The translations under genes were made by a program, and so were the position numbers. The notes under the pieces were generated by a model, which was given only the letters and a program-made list of their open reading frames with translations, was not told where the DNA came from and made no database searches. This document shows, piece by piece, positions 15,259-23,512 of a DNA stretch of 64,000 nucleotides. The stretch covers positions 62,001 through 126,000 of the forward strand of contig NZ_JBHUEM010000005.1 in assembly GCF_042680805.1 (NCBI RefSeq), in the 5' to 3' direction. This DNA is from Bacillus_CJ salitolerans (GTDB lineage Bacteria > Bacillota > Bacilli > Bacillales > SA4). Position 1 is the first letter of the stretch, and every line of letters starts with the position of its first letter.

Positions 15259-18200
15259 TTATGCAAACAACTCAAAGACTAACTGACCATCTGCCGGTTC
15301 AGCTTTCTTTTTACTTTTCTTCATTTGCTCCTCTTCTCGCGTGTATACCATAAGAGAAATTTCTTCACCATATACAGCTTTAGTTGGACGTTCTAATTGT
15401 GCGAAGTAATCCAAAATGACATGACCTTCAGGATTCAAATCAATACCAAAGGCTTCAATAAGATCCACTTCTAGCACGCCACCTTTGAATAAGAATCCTG
15501 GCACTCGGTCATTTTCGATAAACTTACAATACGTTGCTGTTTTTCGAAGAAGCACATTTCGAGTAGATTCTTCCTCCACACTACTTCGAACCCAAGCCAT
15601 AAACTGGTCTGATAAGGATTTTGGTTTCTTCTTCCCGATATTCGCCATTAATTCTCTAGCTCGTTCAGAAGTTGAAGCAACCCAATCCTCTAAGCTACTC
15701 TGTACTTTCGTACCTTTCTTAATCTGCTCAATCAACATAGATTGGAGATCCCCTTCGTCTCCTAACATCGCTGCAAGTCCGTCGCTGGACATTTCCCCAC
15801 TAATAGCGGCAGCCGCTTTGTTCTTACGTGCAATAAGCTCAGCCATGCTTTCTTGGAAGGTATCCTTATATGCCAAAAAGAATATTCTGACTTCTTCCGT
15901 TTGGCCAATTCTCCAAGATCTTCTCATACTCTGGTTCAAAGTATAGAGTGACCATGGGAACTGGTAATAGATACACGTTGGAGTTGATAGAAGGTCCAAA
16001 CCAACCTTTACTAATTCCATGTTGGTGATAATAACATTAACTCCCTCTTTTTCTACCTTGTCCTTCAACCAATCCGAGCGTTTATAAGGTTTCGTTGTGT
16101 TGGTTCTTAAAATTGCAACCTTTGCACCAATTTGTTCGAGGACTTTTTGCAATCGAGGTTGAACGTCTCTTCCTTCGTTAGACGTACCTGTATCACGGAT
16201 GTATACGATACAAGGGCGACCTTCAGCCATCTCCATTTCAACGAGCTCTTGAAGTTTTTTCTCCTTCGGCAATAAACGATTTTCGTCTAAATACTTTGGC
16301 ACCCAGATAACTTCGCGCTCCCCACTCATGTTTAGATAATCAACCGTAGGATAAGTAAAAGGATTATCAGGGTAAGCAACCCCATTCATCGTTAATGGAA
16401 GATACAGCTTAAATCCGTCTTCTCTTTCATCTATTTCCCTCTCGAAAGTAGAAATCATATCCTGATATGCTTCGCGTTGGTCACTCTCCATATCTACTAA
16501 AATAGTAGGCGTTTCGGTATATGGAACTGCATCCACCCAAACGTCTTTTAGTTTCACCATGATCACATTCTGAATGATGAATCTACTAAAGATAAATGGA
16601 CTATAACCTGGTAGAATTTTTTCTTTGGAAGAGTTATTGCCTCCTCTAGATTGAGAGTTAGACATCTCTCCATTTGGATCTTCACGACGATACGTTGTTT
16701 TCTCGATATTTCCATATTCCTCTATAAATTTTCGTACTCCCGAATATTCATAACCTGCTTCCACCATTAAACTAGGAAACAATCTAAATAACAGATAGAA
16801 TATATCGTCTGCACGTCCTCCGAAAAGTGTTCCAGTCCCAGCTACTACTTTCTTGGAAACCGAAGCAAGCGCCCCAAGAGAATTACCTTGAGCGGAATTG
16901 GAAGATTTTAGTTCATGAACCTCGTCGATTATTGACATGTCAAAGAAATTTTTCATTCTTCTACGAATATATTCAATCACCGCAACTTTTCGAGGCTTCC
17001 CTACTACTTTAGGAATCTCAGGTTGAGAGGATTGAACTTGAGCTACTAATCTTTTATTCCCATCCTTCACCGCATGAATGAGTTCTTTCTCGTGCTTGCT
17101 CCAATCTTTAAAAGAGCTATATCGAGTTGGAACTTTCTTCGTCCAAAGCGAATCTCCGCAATGATAACAAAAGGCATTCTGCGGTTTAGATGCATTTTTA
17201 ATACGACGACTATTCCCGAACTCATCATCACTCATGCTGTGAGTTGAATGCTGTTCTTCCTCGATCCCCTCTTCGTTAAGTACCACCCGGGTATCCTCAA
17301 TAACTTGGTGAGGCTTCCCGCAGCTTGTACAATAAAAGCCATACCTATAAGGTAGTTTATTTTCTTCACGTTGGGACTTTGTTTTTTCGTACTGGAATTC
17401 CACAGCAGGAACAGTAGCACAATCATTTCTCATTGTTGTAAAAGAAATAACAAAGAATGTGGGTACACTAGGTTTTGGACGACCGTTACTTGTCCACTCA
17501 TTGTGATAGTCAATGATATCCTTAGCATCCCTTACGACAATAACCTTTGCATTCGGCACAATATATCGAATTTCTTCGGGCCATTTCGCTGTTAAGGTAG
17601 GTGGAACCATCATTGCCACATGATATCCTTTTTTGTTTCTCAGCTTAAAGTGAGTATCTGCTACTGCTGTCATCATCGTTGATTTACCGGTACTCATTTC
17701 TCCGTTTATGATAACCGCCTTTTGTTTGTCTAATCGTTTAACAGTTGCCGTTACCGAATGAGATTGTACAGGGAACAATTGACGAGGATAAGTATCCAGC
17801 GATTCAAAGTGGGAATCGACCATTGGATTATGACCTGGTTGTACTTCTTCATTAAGTTTTTCAACCATATCATCCGAATAGTCCACCATATACTTTGTTA
17901 GATCCTCTACCTCTTGTAAGCTGCTACCACTACCTTCCTTTGGAAAGAGAAGTTTTTTCGTTTTTACCAACTCACTAATGAGAGTATCCGCTTCGGGTTC
18001 TTCTAACCGTAAACGGTATAAGTGAATTCCGTCAGGGAATAGCTTGGTATCCACGTACATCTTCACTTCTTCAAGATAGTTTCGCTCCACAAGAACGTCA
18101 TAAAGGGGTTGTCTCCATTCAGGTAAAATGTGAAGACCATATTTACCATTACCAAGCGTTCGTGCAACTGCTTCAGCCGGATCACCATCGAAACACATAA

Positions 18201-18594
18201 TATAATCATGGTTTCCCAAGAGTTCTTCGTGAACAATCGCTAAGGCTTTTCGGTTTTGGTTAATCGTCATACTGAATTTTTCATACTTCCCTCGTTCCGA
18301 GATAAGAGGATATTCCTTAACAAACTCATACTGTGTATTGGTTTTCTTCCCATGACCAAATGAAACAGGAATTCCTAAATCAATCGCTGCTTTAATCGAT
18401 TGCATAGTAGAGTCACTACCCGCAATAATCGTCAGCATAATCTTATGATTTTGATAGGTCTTCTCTGACTCTTCTAGGGCTAATGCAAAACAAAATGCAT
18501 TTTGCCACGATTGTTCATGATACAGCTCCAACATCTTCGGATTATCTTCATGCTCTACTTTCTTTAGCTCTTCCCAATTAATTGTCTTACCCAT
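15259..18594 (-). CDS. SNF2-family helicase/translocase
   Basis: The 1111-residue protein has an SF2 core: Walker A GEMSTGKST (298-306), a DEVHEL Walker B, and C-terminal helicase motifs ending in QSMRRSWRIGQTEEVRIFF, the SNF2 motif VI. Between the lobes lies a four-Cys zinc element (CTSCG...CYHCG). The first 290 residues are a separate alpha/beta region of unknown function. SNF2-like ATPases translocate on duplex DNA; on phages and plasmids they are linked to replication, recombination or defence. The ribosome binding site is weak (GGTTAGGCA). Confidence 0.88.
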   Translation of the reverse strand: MGKTINWEELKKVEHEDNPKMLELYHEQSWQNAFCFALALEESEKTYQNHKIMLTIIAGSDSTMQSIKAAIDLGIPVSFGHGKKTNTQYEFVKEYPLISERGKYEKFSMTINQNRKALAIVHEELLGNHDYIMCFDGDPAEAVARTLGNGKYGLHILPEWRQPLYDVLVERNYLEEVKMYVDTKLFPDGIHLYRLRLEEPEADTLISELVKTKKLLFPKEGSGSSLQEVEDLTKYMVDYSDDMVEKLNEEVQPGHNPMVDSHFESLDTYPRQLFPVQSHSVTATVKRLDKQKAVIINGEMSTGKSTMMTAVADTHFKLRNKKGYHVAMMVPPTLTAKWPEEIRYIVPNAKVIVVRDAKDIIDYHNEWTSNGRPKPSVPTFFVISFTTMRNDCATVPAVEFQYEKTKSQREENKLPYRYGFYCTSCGKPHQVIEDTRVVLNEEGIEEEQHSTHSMSDDEFGNSRRIKNASKPQNAFCYHCGDSLWTKKVPTRYSSFKDWSKHEKELIHAVKDGNKRLVAQVQSSQPEIPKVVGKPRKVAVIEYIRRRMKNFFDMSIIDEVHELKSSNSAQGNSLGALASVSKKVVAGTGTLFGGRADDIFYLLFRLFPSLMVEAGYEYSGVRKFIEEYGNIEKTTYRREDPNGEMSNSQSRGGNNSSKEKILPGYSPFIFSRFIIQNVIMVKLKDVWVDAVPYTETPTILVDMESDQREAYQDMISTFEREIDEREDGFKLYLPLTMNGVAYPDNPFTYPTVDYLNMSGEREVIWVPKYLDENRLLPKEKKLQELVEMEMAEGRPCIVYIRDTGTSNEGRDVQPRLQKVLEQIGAKVAILRTNTTKPYKRSDWLKDKVEKEGVNVIITNMELVKVGLDLLSTPTCIYYQFPWSLYTLNQSMRRSWRIGQTEEVRIFFLAYKDTFQESMAELIARKNKAAAAISGEMSSDGLAAMLGDEGDLQSMLIEQIKKGTKVQSSLEDWVASTSERARELMANIGKKKPKSLSDQFMAWVRSSVEEESTRNVLLRKTATYCKFIENDRVPGFLFKGGVLEVDLIEAFGIDLNPEGHVILDYFAQLERPTKAVYGEEISLMVYTREEEQMKKSKKKAEPADGQLVFELFA

Positions 18595-18613
18595 AAATAT
18601 TGCCTAACCATCT

Positions 18614-18661
18614 ATGAAAAGTAGGGGAAAACCCCTACCCATCATTTTCAATGGCTAGGGG
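18614..18661 (-). promoter_or_regulatory. Candidate attenuator upstream of the helicase gene
   Basis: On the minus strand two mutually exclusive hairpins share TAGGGG: an upstream stem CCCCTA-G-CCAT / ATGG-G-TAGGGG, and a downstream terminator GTAGGGG-TTTT-CCCCTAC-TTTT. The terminator ends 20 nt before the helicase ATG. The arrangement is what a terminator/antiterminator pair looks like. Confidence 0.6.
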
Positions 18662-18704
18662 TACACCTCCCTATTGTCTGCTAGTTATTTTGCTACAAGT
18701 AGCT

Positions 18705-18953
18705 CTACGCCTTTAAGCTATTGAGCCATACCTCTTCTGGCAAGCTCTTGAAATGTGCAATACATTCATCAACAGCTTGTTTCACAGAATCTGCATACCC
18801 GCATGTAACGCTTTTTCTACAATCTGATTGTACAAACACACGAAATTGCTCCCCATATGGAGTATAGCCAGCTTTCTGAACATAAAAAGTAACCCCTTTA
18901 AAAGGTTCTTCATGCAAGATCGGAAAGACAGCATTCACCACATTCTGTTTCAT
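18705..18953 (-). CDS. Hypothetical protein
   Basis: An 82-residue protein with GAGAGGG before the ATG. Two cysteines (SDCRKSVTCGYAD) and a C-terminal helix (VKQAVDECIAHFKSLPEEVW). It is the first gene after the class B leader at 19052-19203. No family recognised. Confidence 0.65.
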   Translation of the reverse strand: MKQNVVNAVFPILHEEPFKGVTFYVQKAGYTPYGEQFRVFVQSDCRKSVTCGYADSVKQAVDECIAHFKSLPEEVWLNSLKA

Positions 18954-18984
18954 ACCAACACCCTCTCTACTGTTTTATTTATAT

Positions 18985-19031
18985 AAAAACGAGACTTTCT
19001 GTAAGGAACATTCCTACAAAAAATCTCGTTA
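18985..19031 (-). terminator. Intergenic terminator before the 82-residue gene
   Basis: The minus strand folds as AACGAGA... with ...TCTCGTT, inner stem TGTAGGAA/TTCCTTACA, followed by TTTAT. It lies about 32 nt upstream of the start codon at 18953. Confidence 0.65.
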
Positions 19032-19051
19032 TTACCCATCCATCAAAAAGT

Positions 19052-19203
19052 TGCGAACACAAAAAAAGCAGCTCTATGACGTTTAATTGAAAAGACAGGA
19101 TACATCCGTCTTTCTTTCAATCAACCTCATAGGCTGCATATTGTTTAGTAAGTACCCGCTAATCCTATTCCAAGGATTGCAAAGAAAAATTAAAAAGAAA
19201 AAG
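19052..19203 (-). promoter_or_regulatory. Class B structured leader, copy 1
   Basis: From 5' on the minus strand: a pyrimidine-rich run CTTTTTCTTTTTAATTTTTC, TTTGC, a short hairpin AATCC..GGATT, then AGCGGGTACTT, and after a gap a long terminator hairpin (GCAGCCTATGA.../...TCATAGAGCTGC) ending TTTTTTTG. Two other copies at 31028-31178 and 39669-39785 keep the same order and flanks with different loops and different terminator stems. It heads the operon running from 18953 to 13761. Confidence 0.75.
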
Positions 19204-19215
19204 TAATATAGGGAT

Positions 19216-19244
19216 ATTATACCTTTTTTCAAGTAATACGTAAA
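19216..19244 (-). promoter_or_regulatory. Sigma-A-like promoter of class B leader copy 1
   Basis: Minus strand TTTACG (19244-19239), 17-nt spacer, TATAAT (19221-19216). The start would fall near 19209, just ahead of the conserved leader. Confidence 0.65.
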
Positions 19245-19336
19245 GACTAGGATTCTTCTGGATGAAAGTTCCCTCCACCATAAATAAAAGTCCTCTGTCT
19301 ACATATGCTACATATAAATTGATATAAGGACTGAAC

Positions 19337-20218
19337 ATGATGGACTTTCAATATCCGATGTTACTGGAGAAGGCAGATGAACACATTATCCAAAAGCCTC
19401 ATATGATTATAGAGCCCAAAATTGATGGGATTAGAGGAATCCTTTCAACTTATCCCACTTTCCCTCTTTTACATACAAGACATAAAACGAATATTACAAA
19501 GCGATTTCCTGAGATTATCTCTTCGATTCAAACGAAAGAACCCTGTTTATTAGATGGAGAAATTTATTGTGTGGATCCAAGTACTGGACTAGATGACTGG
19601 GAATTAACCATGGACCGATTCCATTTGCATTCGAATGAATTCAAAATACAATATGCCGTAAGGGAAAATCCCGCTTACTTTGTAATTTTTGATATCTTGT
19701 ACTATGGAAAAAATGAGACAAATGCTATGAAGTTACCTTTGTGGCAACGGAAAGAGTTACTGCAAGAAATGGTTGTCACAAATGCACATATTCAATTGAT
19801 GTTCTTTAGCGAAGTAGGAAAACAAGTACATGATGTCCTTAAATCAAGGGGACATGAAGGATTGGTTGTTAAGAACAAAAATAGCCTGTACTACCCTGCA
19901 GCAAGAAGAGAATGGGGGAAATTTGTATTTTATAAGGAGTATAAGGTGGTTCTAACAGGATTTCGCCATAAGGGAGAGTTTGGAGTATTATGCGCTTTTG
20001 CACAAGGTGATAAGTTAAAACCAGCGGGTGTTATCGAATTTATGGCTCCAGAACACCGCAAAACTTTCTTTCGATATGCTTACCAAAACAAAATTAAAGA
20101 AGATCAGATGAATGTATATGTACACCCGACATTAAATGGAATTGTTAAGACAAGAGGATTAACACGAAATGGTTATCTACGTACCCCCGTTTTTGTTGAG
20201 TACAGTATCTCCAATTAA
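19337..20218 (+). CDS. ATP-dependent DNA ligase
   Basis: The 293-residue protein seals nicks using ATP. The adenylation motif is EPKIDGIRG (27-35, lysine K29), with later nucleotidyltransferase motifs around LLDGEIYC, FVIFDILYY and EGLVVKNKNSLY. It is close in length to minimal phage/plasmid ligases and has an OB-like C-terminus. AAGGA precedes the ATG by 6 nt. It is one of very few plus-strand genes and is monocistronic, with its own terminator. It likely serves replication or repair of the element. Confidence 0.9.
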   Translation: MMDFQYPMLLEKADEHIIQKPHMIIEPKIDGIRGILSTYPTFPLLHTRHKTNITKRFPEIISSIQTKEPCLLDGEIYCVDPSTGLDDWELTMDRFHLHSNEFKIQYAVRENPAYFVIFDILYYGKNETNAMKLPLWQRKELLQEMVVTNAHIQLMFFSEVGKQVHDVLKSRGHEGLVVKNKNSLYYPAARREWGKFVFYKEYKVVLTGFRHKGEFGVLCAFAQGDKLKPAGVIEFMAPEHRKTFFRYAYQNKIKEDQMNVYVHPTLNGIVKTRGLTRNGYLRTPVFVEYSISN

Positions 20219-20220
20219 AG

Positions 20221-20257
20221 AAAGGTCTCCCCTTAGTATTTGGAGAGACCTTCTTTT
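20221..20257 (+). terminator. Terminator of the DNA ligase gene
   Basis: Stem AAGGTCTCC / GGAGAGACCTT (one bulge) followed by CTTTT, directly after the ligase stop codon. Confidence 0.8.
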
Positions 20258-20275
20258 CACTCATAATAACACCCC

Positions 20276-20425
20276 TTACTTCTTCTTCCACTTACCCTTA
20301 ACCTTTGCTATGAACCGACTTGTTCTTTCCTTCACCTTTCTGTGTATTTTTTGTCCTTTTTCCATAATGACAGGACCGTACACAATAAAAATAAATCCAA
20401 TAACAATTTCCATGATAATATCCAT
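20276..20425 (-). CDS. 49-residue membrane-anchored basic peptide
   Basis: AGGGGGT lies 8 nt before the ATG at 20425. The product has one hydrophobic helix (MDIIMEIVIGFIFIVYGPVI) and a strongly basic tail (KVKERTSRF, KVKGKWKKK). It is convergent with the ligase gene and shares its terminator region. Function unknown; a membrane-plus-basic-tail layout is also seen in type I toxins. Confidence 0.6.
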   Translation of the reverse strand: MDIIMEIVIGFIFIVYGPVIMEKGQKIHRKVKERTSRFIAKVKGKWKKK

Positions 20426-20799
20426 TTATTTTTACCCCCTAGGCTTTATTAGCCCTTAAAAACTTTTAAGGACAAGTAACATATTTTTGGATCAAACAAC
20501 AACTCTTGAATGCGAAAAAATATTGGTAAACAATAATTGAATTGAGTAACAACTGCAAGGTTCACTAAAAGCACCACTATATCGAGGTATTTATTTTCTT
20601 CTCTAGAAAAGGTTTGAAAAAACAATATTTAATCACTTGTAATCTATATCTGTACCTCCCTAACTCTGCTAAGAGTCCAAATTTATAATCGACTCTAATA
20701 TCTCTTTTAAAAATTTTTCTTTTATCCTTCATAAATAAAAGTGTTTTTTACTGCATTAGTTACACTCCTTCGGTTGAAAAATAAACTTCGTATAACCTA
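20426..20799. other. Intergenic stretch without a supported gene
   Basis: About 370 AT-rich bases between the 49-residue gene and the repeat cluster. No frame with a credible ribosome binding site was found on either strand, and no strong hairpin apart from a short GGGCTAATAAAGCC palindrome at its start. Confidence 0.5.
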
Positions 20800-20893
20800 T
20801 TGGCGCCAACTGCTGTAAAACTTCAAAATAAAATCCATATCGGAGAAAAGGTAAGGTAAGGAATACCAACTGTAGTTAAACTGTAGTAAAACT
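20800..20893. repeat. Short direct repeats next to a perfect palindrome
   Basis: TTGGCGCCAA (20800-20809) is a perfect 10-bp palindrome. It is followed by AACTGCTGTAAAACT (20808-20822), AACTGTAGTTAA (20868-20879) and AACTGTAGTAAAACT (20879-20893), three copies of one motif. They could be operator or iteron-like sites. No gene lies between 20426 and 21095. Confidence 0.45.
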
Positions 20894-20964
20894 CCCTATA
20901 CATTGAAGATTGAAAAAATAGATGTTTCTATACACATCAATATGAGGAGATTTTGGGGGAAAAT

Positions 20965-20998
20965 AAAAAAGCCCTTACCTAGTGGTAAAGGGCTTTTA
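20965..20998. terminator. Bidirectional terminator
   Basis: AAAAAAGCCCTTACC / GGTAAAGGGCTTTT with a 4-nt loop. T-tracts exist on both strands. It marks the end of the SpoIIS-like unit on the minus strand. Confidence 0.8.
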
Positions 20999-21095
20999 TG
21001 AATATAATTTTTATCGTTCCGCATACATACGAGTAACTAAAATACCTCGTAAGGTTGACCCTGTAACAAGCAACATATTATTAATCTCATGTAAC

Positions 21096-21236
21096 TTATG
21101 ACAAACGACCGTTCCTTTTCACGGATTCTATTTTTTCTCTAGGCTTCTTTCTTCTTTCCTCAATGATCTCACTTTGACTCTTTACCTCTACTGGTCTTGA
21201 TTTAGTACGTAAGTCTATAACTTTTTTGGGGGTCAT
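21096..21236 (-). CDS. Small basic hypothetical protein
   Basis: A 46-residue Arg/Lys/Glu-rich frame (MTPKKVIDLRTKSRPVEVKS, then EIIEERRKKPREKIES) behind AAAGGGA nine nt from the ATG. It is the last frame of the SpoIIS-like unit. Disordered and charged, as small antitoxins often are, but no similarity to the two preceding proteins is evident. Confidence 0.5.
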   Translation of the reverse strand: MTPKKVIDLRTKSRPVEVKSQSEIIEERRKKPREKIESVKRNGRLS

Positions 21237-21261
21237 TAGGGTCCATCCCTTTCTACTGTTT

Positions 21262-21411
21262 TCAGCTACCACGTTCCATTTGTTTTTTTAGCTTTTTCAC
21301 TTTACTATCAAGTTGTTGGCTCAATTTATACATGTGGTCGTCTTCTAAATTATATTTAGGAAGTTTAGTTAGCGGTTTATCATTGAACAATGATTCTCTA
21401 TTCTTCTTCAC
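21262..21411 (-). CDS. SpoIISC/SpoIISB-like antitoxin candidate
   Basis: A 49-residue frame with GGGAGGA five nt before a GTG start. Residues RESLFNDKPLTKLP align with TESLFEDEPISKLP of the upstream 76-residue protein, so the two are paralogs. In B. subtilis SpoIISA toxin is neutralised by SpoIISB and by the similar small protein SpoIISC encoded just downstream. Position, size and mutual similarity fit that arrangement. Confidence 0.6.
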   Translation of the reverse strand: MKKNRESLFNDKPLTKLPKYNLEDDHMYKLSQQLDSKVKKLKKQMERGS

Positions 21412-21498
21412 TTTTATTCCTCCCATACAAACCAATAATAGTAATACGTACTATCTGTATGGACAAATTATGAAACTTTTAAACATGCAAATAGAGAC

Positions 21499-21528
21499 AA
21501 AAAAAGACAAGAGATTATCTCTTGTCTT
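21499..21528 (-). terminator. Terminator after the first antitoxin gene
   Basis: Perfect 11-bp stem AAGACAAGAGA / TCTCTTGTCTT, followed on the minus strand by TTTTTTG. It begins at the stop codon of the 76-residue gene, so the second antitoxin requires read-through or its own start. Confidence 0.8.
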
Positions 21529-21759
21529 CTACGAACCTGATACTTCTTTTTTATATTTTAGTTGTCTAATAGCCTTGTCAGCCTTAACAAATAAATCTTC
21601 CATATAATTAAGAGTAGGAATACTTGGCAGTTTAGAGATAGGTTCGTCTTCAAAAAGGGATTCAGTTTTTCTTCTTACTAACCGTCCTTTTCTTTGAATT
21701 CCACTATAACTTTTAATTTCTTCATTATCAAAAACTTCTTTAATAGCTTCTCTTACCAA
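21529..21759 (-). CDS. SpoIISB-like antitoxin
   Basis: A 76-residue charged protein with a TTG start and AGGAGGAGG upstream. The C-terminal half (LNYMEDLFVKADKAIRQLKY) resembles from memory the helical C-terminus of SpoIISB (IFKENERLIDEYKRKK). It lies directly downstream of a SpoIISA-like toxin gene, the order seen in spoIISABC. SpoIISB wraps around the cytoplasmic domain of SpoIISA to block it. Confidence 0.65.
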   Translation of the reverse strand: MVREAIKEVFDNEEIKSYSGIQRKGRLVRRKTESLFEDEPISKLPSIPTLNYMEDLFVKADKAIRQLKYKKEVSGS

Positions 21760-21830
21760 TTAAACCTCCTCCTTCCTTATATATATTTTACCAAATTTCA
21801 TAAGCTTGTACACTATGAATATATTAATCT

Positions 21831-22700
21831 TCATATTTTCTTTCTCCATGAATTAATAACTGAAAGACTAATAATATTTGATACGTCTATATTTGTAATA
21901 GGTTGCCTTGGTGATGTTACAGCAATGATAACTGGATATAGCTCTTGAGTGAAAGGAATGAGGATTAGCTGGTTATTAACCTGAACAATATCCCCATTAA
22001 CAATTTTTTTCTCCATTTCCTCATCTACATCAACACCTAAAACTGTCTTAAATTGGGTCGGAGTCTTTACTTCCGATTCAGGAAAAACAAGGATTTCTAA
22101 CATACACGCTTCCCCATAATGAGATAATGATTCTTCTAAGTCGATACAGTAATCACTGACATTATCCCAGTCTTTTCGGAGAAAACGTTCACGAGGCAGC
22201 CTTGATAACAAATCCTTAAATACTTCTGCTTTCCCATACTCTAGTTTAATTTGCTTCCTTATTGCTGTATTAACGTTATCAATGTCTTGAACGTTTTCCA
22301 CCTCAGCACCACCAAACTTCTTGATAAGTGGTGTAAGAAAGAGAGCTAAATCCACAAAGATAAACATTCCTGCTAAGTACAAATACCTCTGCCAATTGGC
22401 CGTATCAAATCCTGTCTCATTTATAAGGATGATCATCCCAACGAAAAAGAAAAAATACCATGAGCGTCTTAAGTTTTGTTTGTACTCTCTAAAAAATACC
22501 GGTTCTGTCCAACTTAGATAAACAATAAGAGTTGTGATAAGAAGCAACATTAGATATTTATTATCTTGTATGAAACTAAGGGTGCTTGTTCCCCAACCGG
22601 TTCTAACAAAGAGAATACTCAATATAAAGCCTATCACGGCTATCCCATGACGGATATTCTTTTTTCGTCTCTCAGCTTTTTCTTGTTCTTTCGTTTTCAA
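21831..22700 (-). CDS. spoIISA: SpoIISA-like membrane toxin
   Basis: About 289 residues from TTG 22700 (GGGGG seven nt upstream; ATG 22706 is an alternative). Three or four N-terminal membrane segments are followed by a cytoplasmic GAF-like domain. WQRYLYLAGMFIFVDLALFL with KKFGGAEVE matches SpoIISA (WERYLIVAVSFALIDAFIFL, KKLAGSELE). SpoIISA damages the cytoplasmic membrane during sporulation unless bound by SpoIISB. On this element the module probably acts as a plasmid-maintenance toxin, which is inference. Confidence 0.8.
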   Translation of the reverse strand: MKTKEQEKAERRKKNIRHGIAVIGFILSILFVRTGWGTSTLSFIQDNKYLMLLLITTLIVYLSWTEPVFFREYKQNLRRSWYFFFFVGMIILINETGFDTANWQRYLYLAGMFIFVDLALFLTPLIKKFGGAEVENVQDIDNVNTAIRKQIKLEYGKAEVFKDLLSRLPRERFLRKDWDNVSDYCIDLEESLSHYGEACMLEILVFPESEVKTPTQFKTVLGVDVDEEMEKKIVNGDIVQVNNQLILIPFTQELYPVIIAVTSPRQPITNIDVSNIISLSVINSWRKKI

Positions 22701-22772
22701 ATTCATTCCCCCTCGTAACAAACAAATGTTTCATTTGTATGTACTTTTCATCTTTATACTCTTAATTTAATG

Positions 22773-22807
22773 CACTATGACAAGGGCAAATAGCCCTTGT
22801 CATAGTG
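22773..22807. promoter_or_regulatory. Perfect 15-bp palindrome upstream of the toxin gene
   Basis: CACTATGACAAGGGC / GCCCTTGTCATAGTG, 5-nt loop, no T-tract on either strand. On the minus strand its distal half includes TTGTCA, a possible -35 for a TATAAA box near 22753. It may be an operator of the toxin promoter or a 3' hairpin of the upstream 57-residue gene. Confidence 0.5.
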
Positions 22808-22825
22808 ACTTATTCCACAGTAAGT

Positions 22826-22999
22826 TTATAAATTATTATATACTTCTTCAAATTCAGGAGCATCTAAAACCTCCGAGTTAAACACGATTTGGTAAGCTTC
22901 ATCTTCACTACCTAGTCGTTTTGTTAGATCTGTCACCTGGAATTTAATAAGAGCATCAACCTCTGCTAACTTCTTCATTTTTTTTAAGTCAAATTTCAT
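22826..22999 (-). CDS. 57-residue hypothetical protein
   Basis: GGGAGA precedes the ATG at 22999. Acidic helical product (MKFDLKKMKKLAEVDALIKF then VTDLTKRLGSEDEAYQIVFN). It lies after the zinc-ribbon gene and before the toxin promoter. No family recognised. Confidence 0.6.
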   Translation of the reverse strand: MKFDLKKMKKLAEVDALIKFQVTDLTKRLGSEDEAYQIVFNSEVLDAPEFEEVYNNL

Positions 23000-23059
23000 T
23001 ACACATCTCCCACTCTCACCGAGATTTTCATACTATTACATATTTATTAAAAAAACACT

Positions 23060-23455
23060 TTATCTTGTCTTTCCTAACAGATAAACACTACTAACTTTAT
23101 GTTCAGGAAAGTCAGTTAAATATTTGTTACTTGCTTCTTCTTCTGATGTAGCTTCAATATGGCACCCAAAACCTTGGCCTAATTTATCAAAAGAATAAAC
23201 AAAGTACATATACCATTTGACTGGGTTACAAAAACGTTCAATTTCTCTATTGAGTTGTTTATCCCACAAGTCGTCAAAACACTCATCACAAATTTTGCTT
23301 ATTGCAGGTTCAACTGTTTGTGATTTACATTTTATACACAAACTTTCTTCTCTCGGCATTGATGTTGTTTTACTTTTGTTAAAACATACATCACATACGA
23401 ATTCACTTTCCACTTGCTTGCAGCATACGCATAGAGATTTATTTATTACTGTCAT
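23060..23455 (-). CDS. Zinc-ribbon protein
   Basis: A 131-residue protein whose first 62 residues hold four CxxC pairs (CVCC, CDVC, CIKC, CDEC), consistent with two zinc ribbons. The C-terminal half is a short alpha/beta region (KWYMYFVYSFDKLGQGFGCH). AGGGGAAGAG precedes the ATG. Function unknown; phages and plasmids often carry such adaptors. Confidence 0.65.
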   Translation of the reverse strand: MTVINKSLCVCCKQVESEFVCDVCFNKSKTTSMPREESLCIKCKSQTVEPAISKICDECFDDLWDKQLNREIERFCNPVKWYMYFVYSFDKLGQGFGCHIEATSEEEASNKYLTDFPEHKVSSVYLLGKTR

Positions 23456-23512
23456 ATCTCTTCCCCTACCTCTTTTTTAAAGTATGAAACAACTACATCC
23501 CTCACATTTTGA

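Noticed and set aside
19146..19203. Class B leader as a T-box or known riboswitch
   Set aside because: It lacks the AGGGTGGNACCGCG T-box sequence and the conserved cores of the common Firmicute riboswitches I can recall.
22773..22807. Ordinary rho-independent terminator
   Set aside because: A perfect stem, but neither strand has a T-tract after it.
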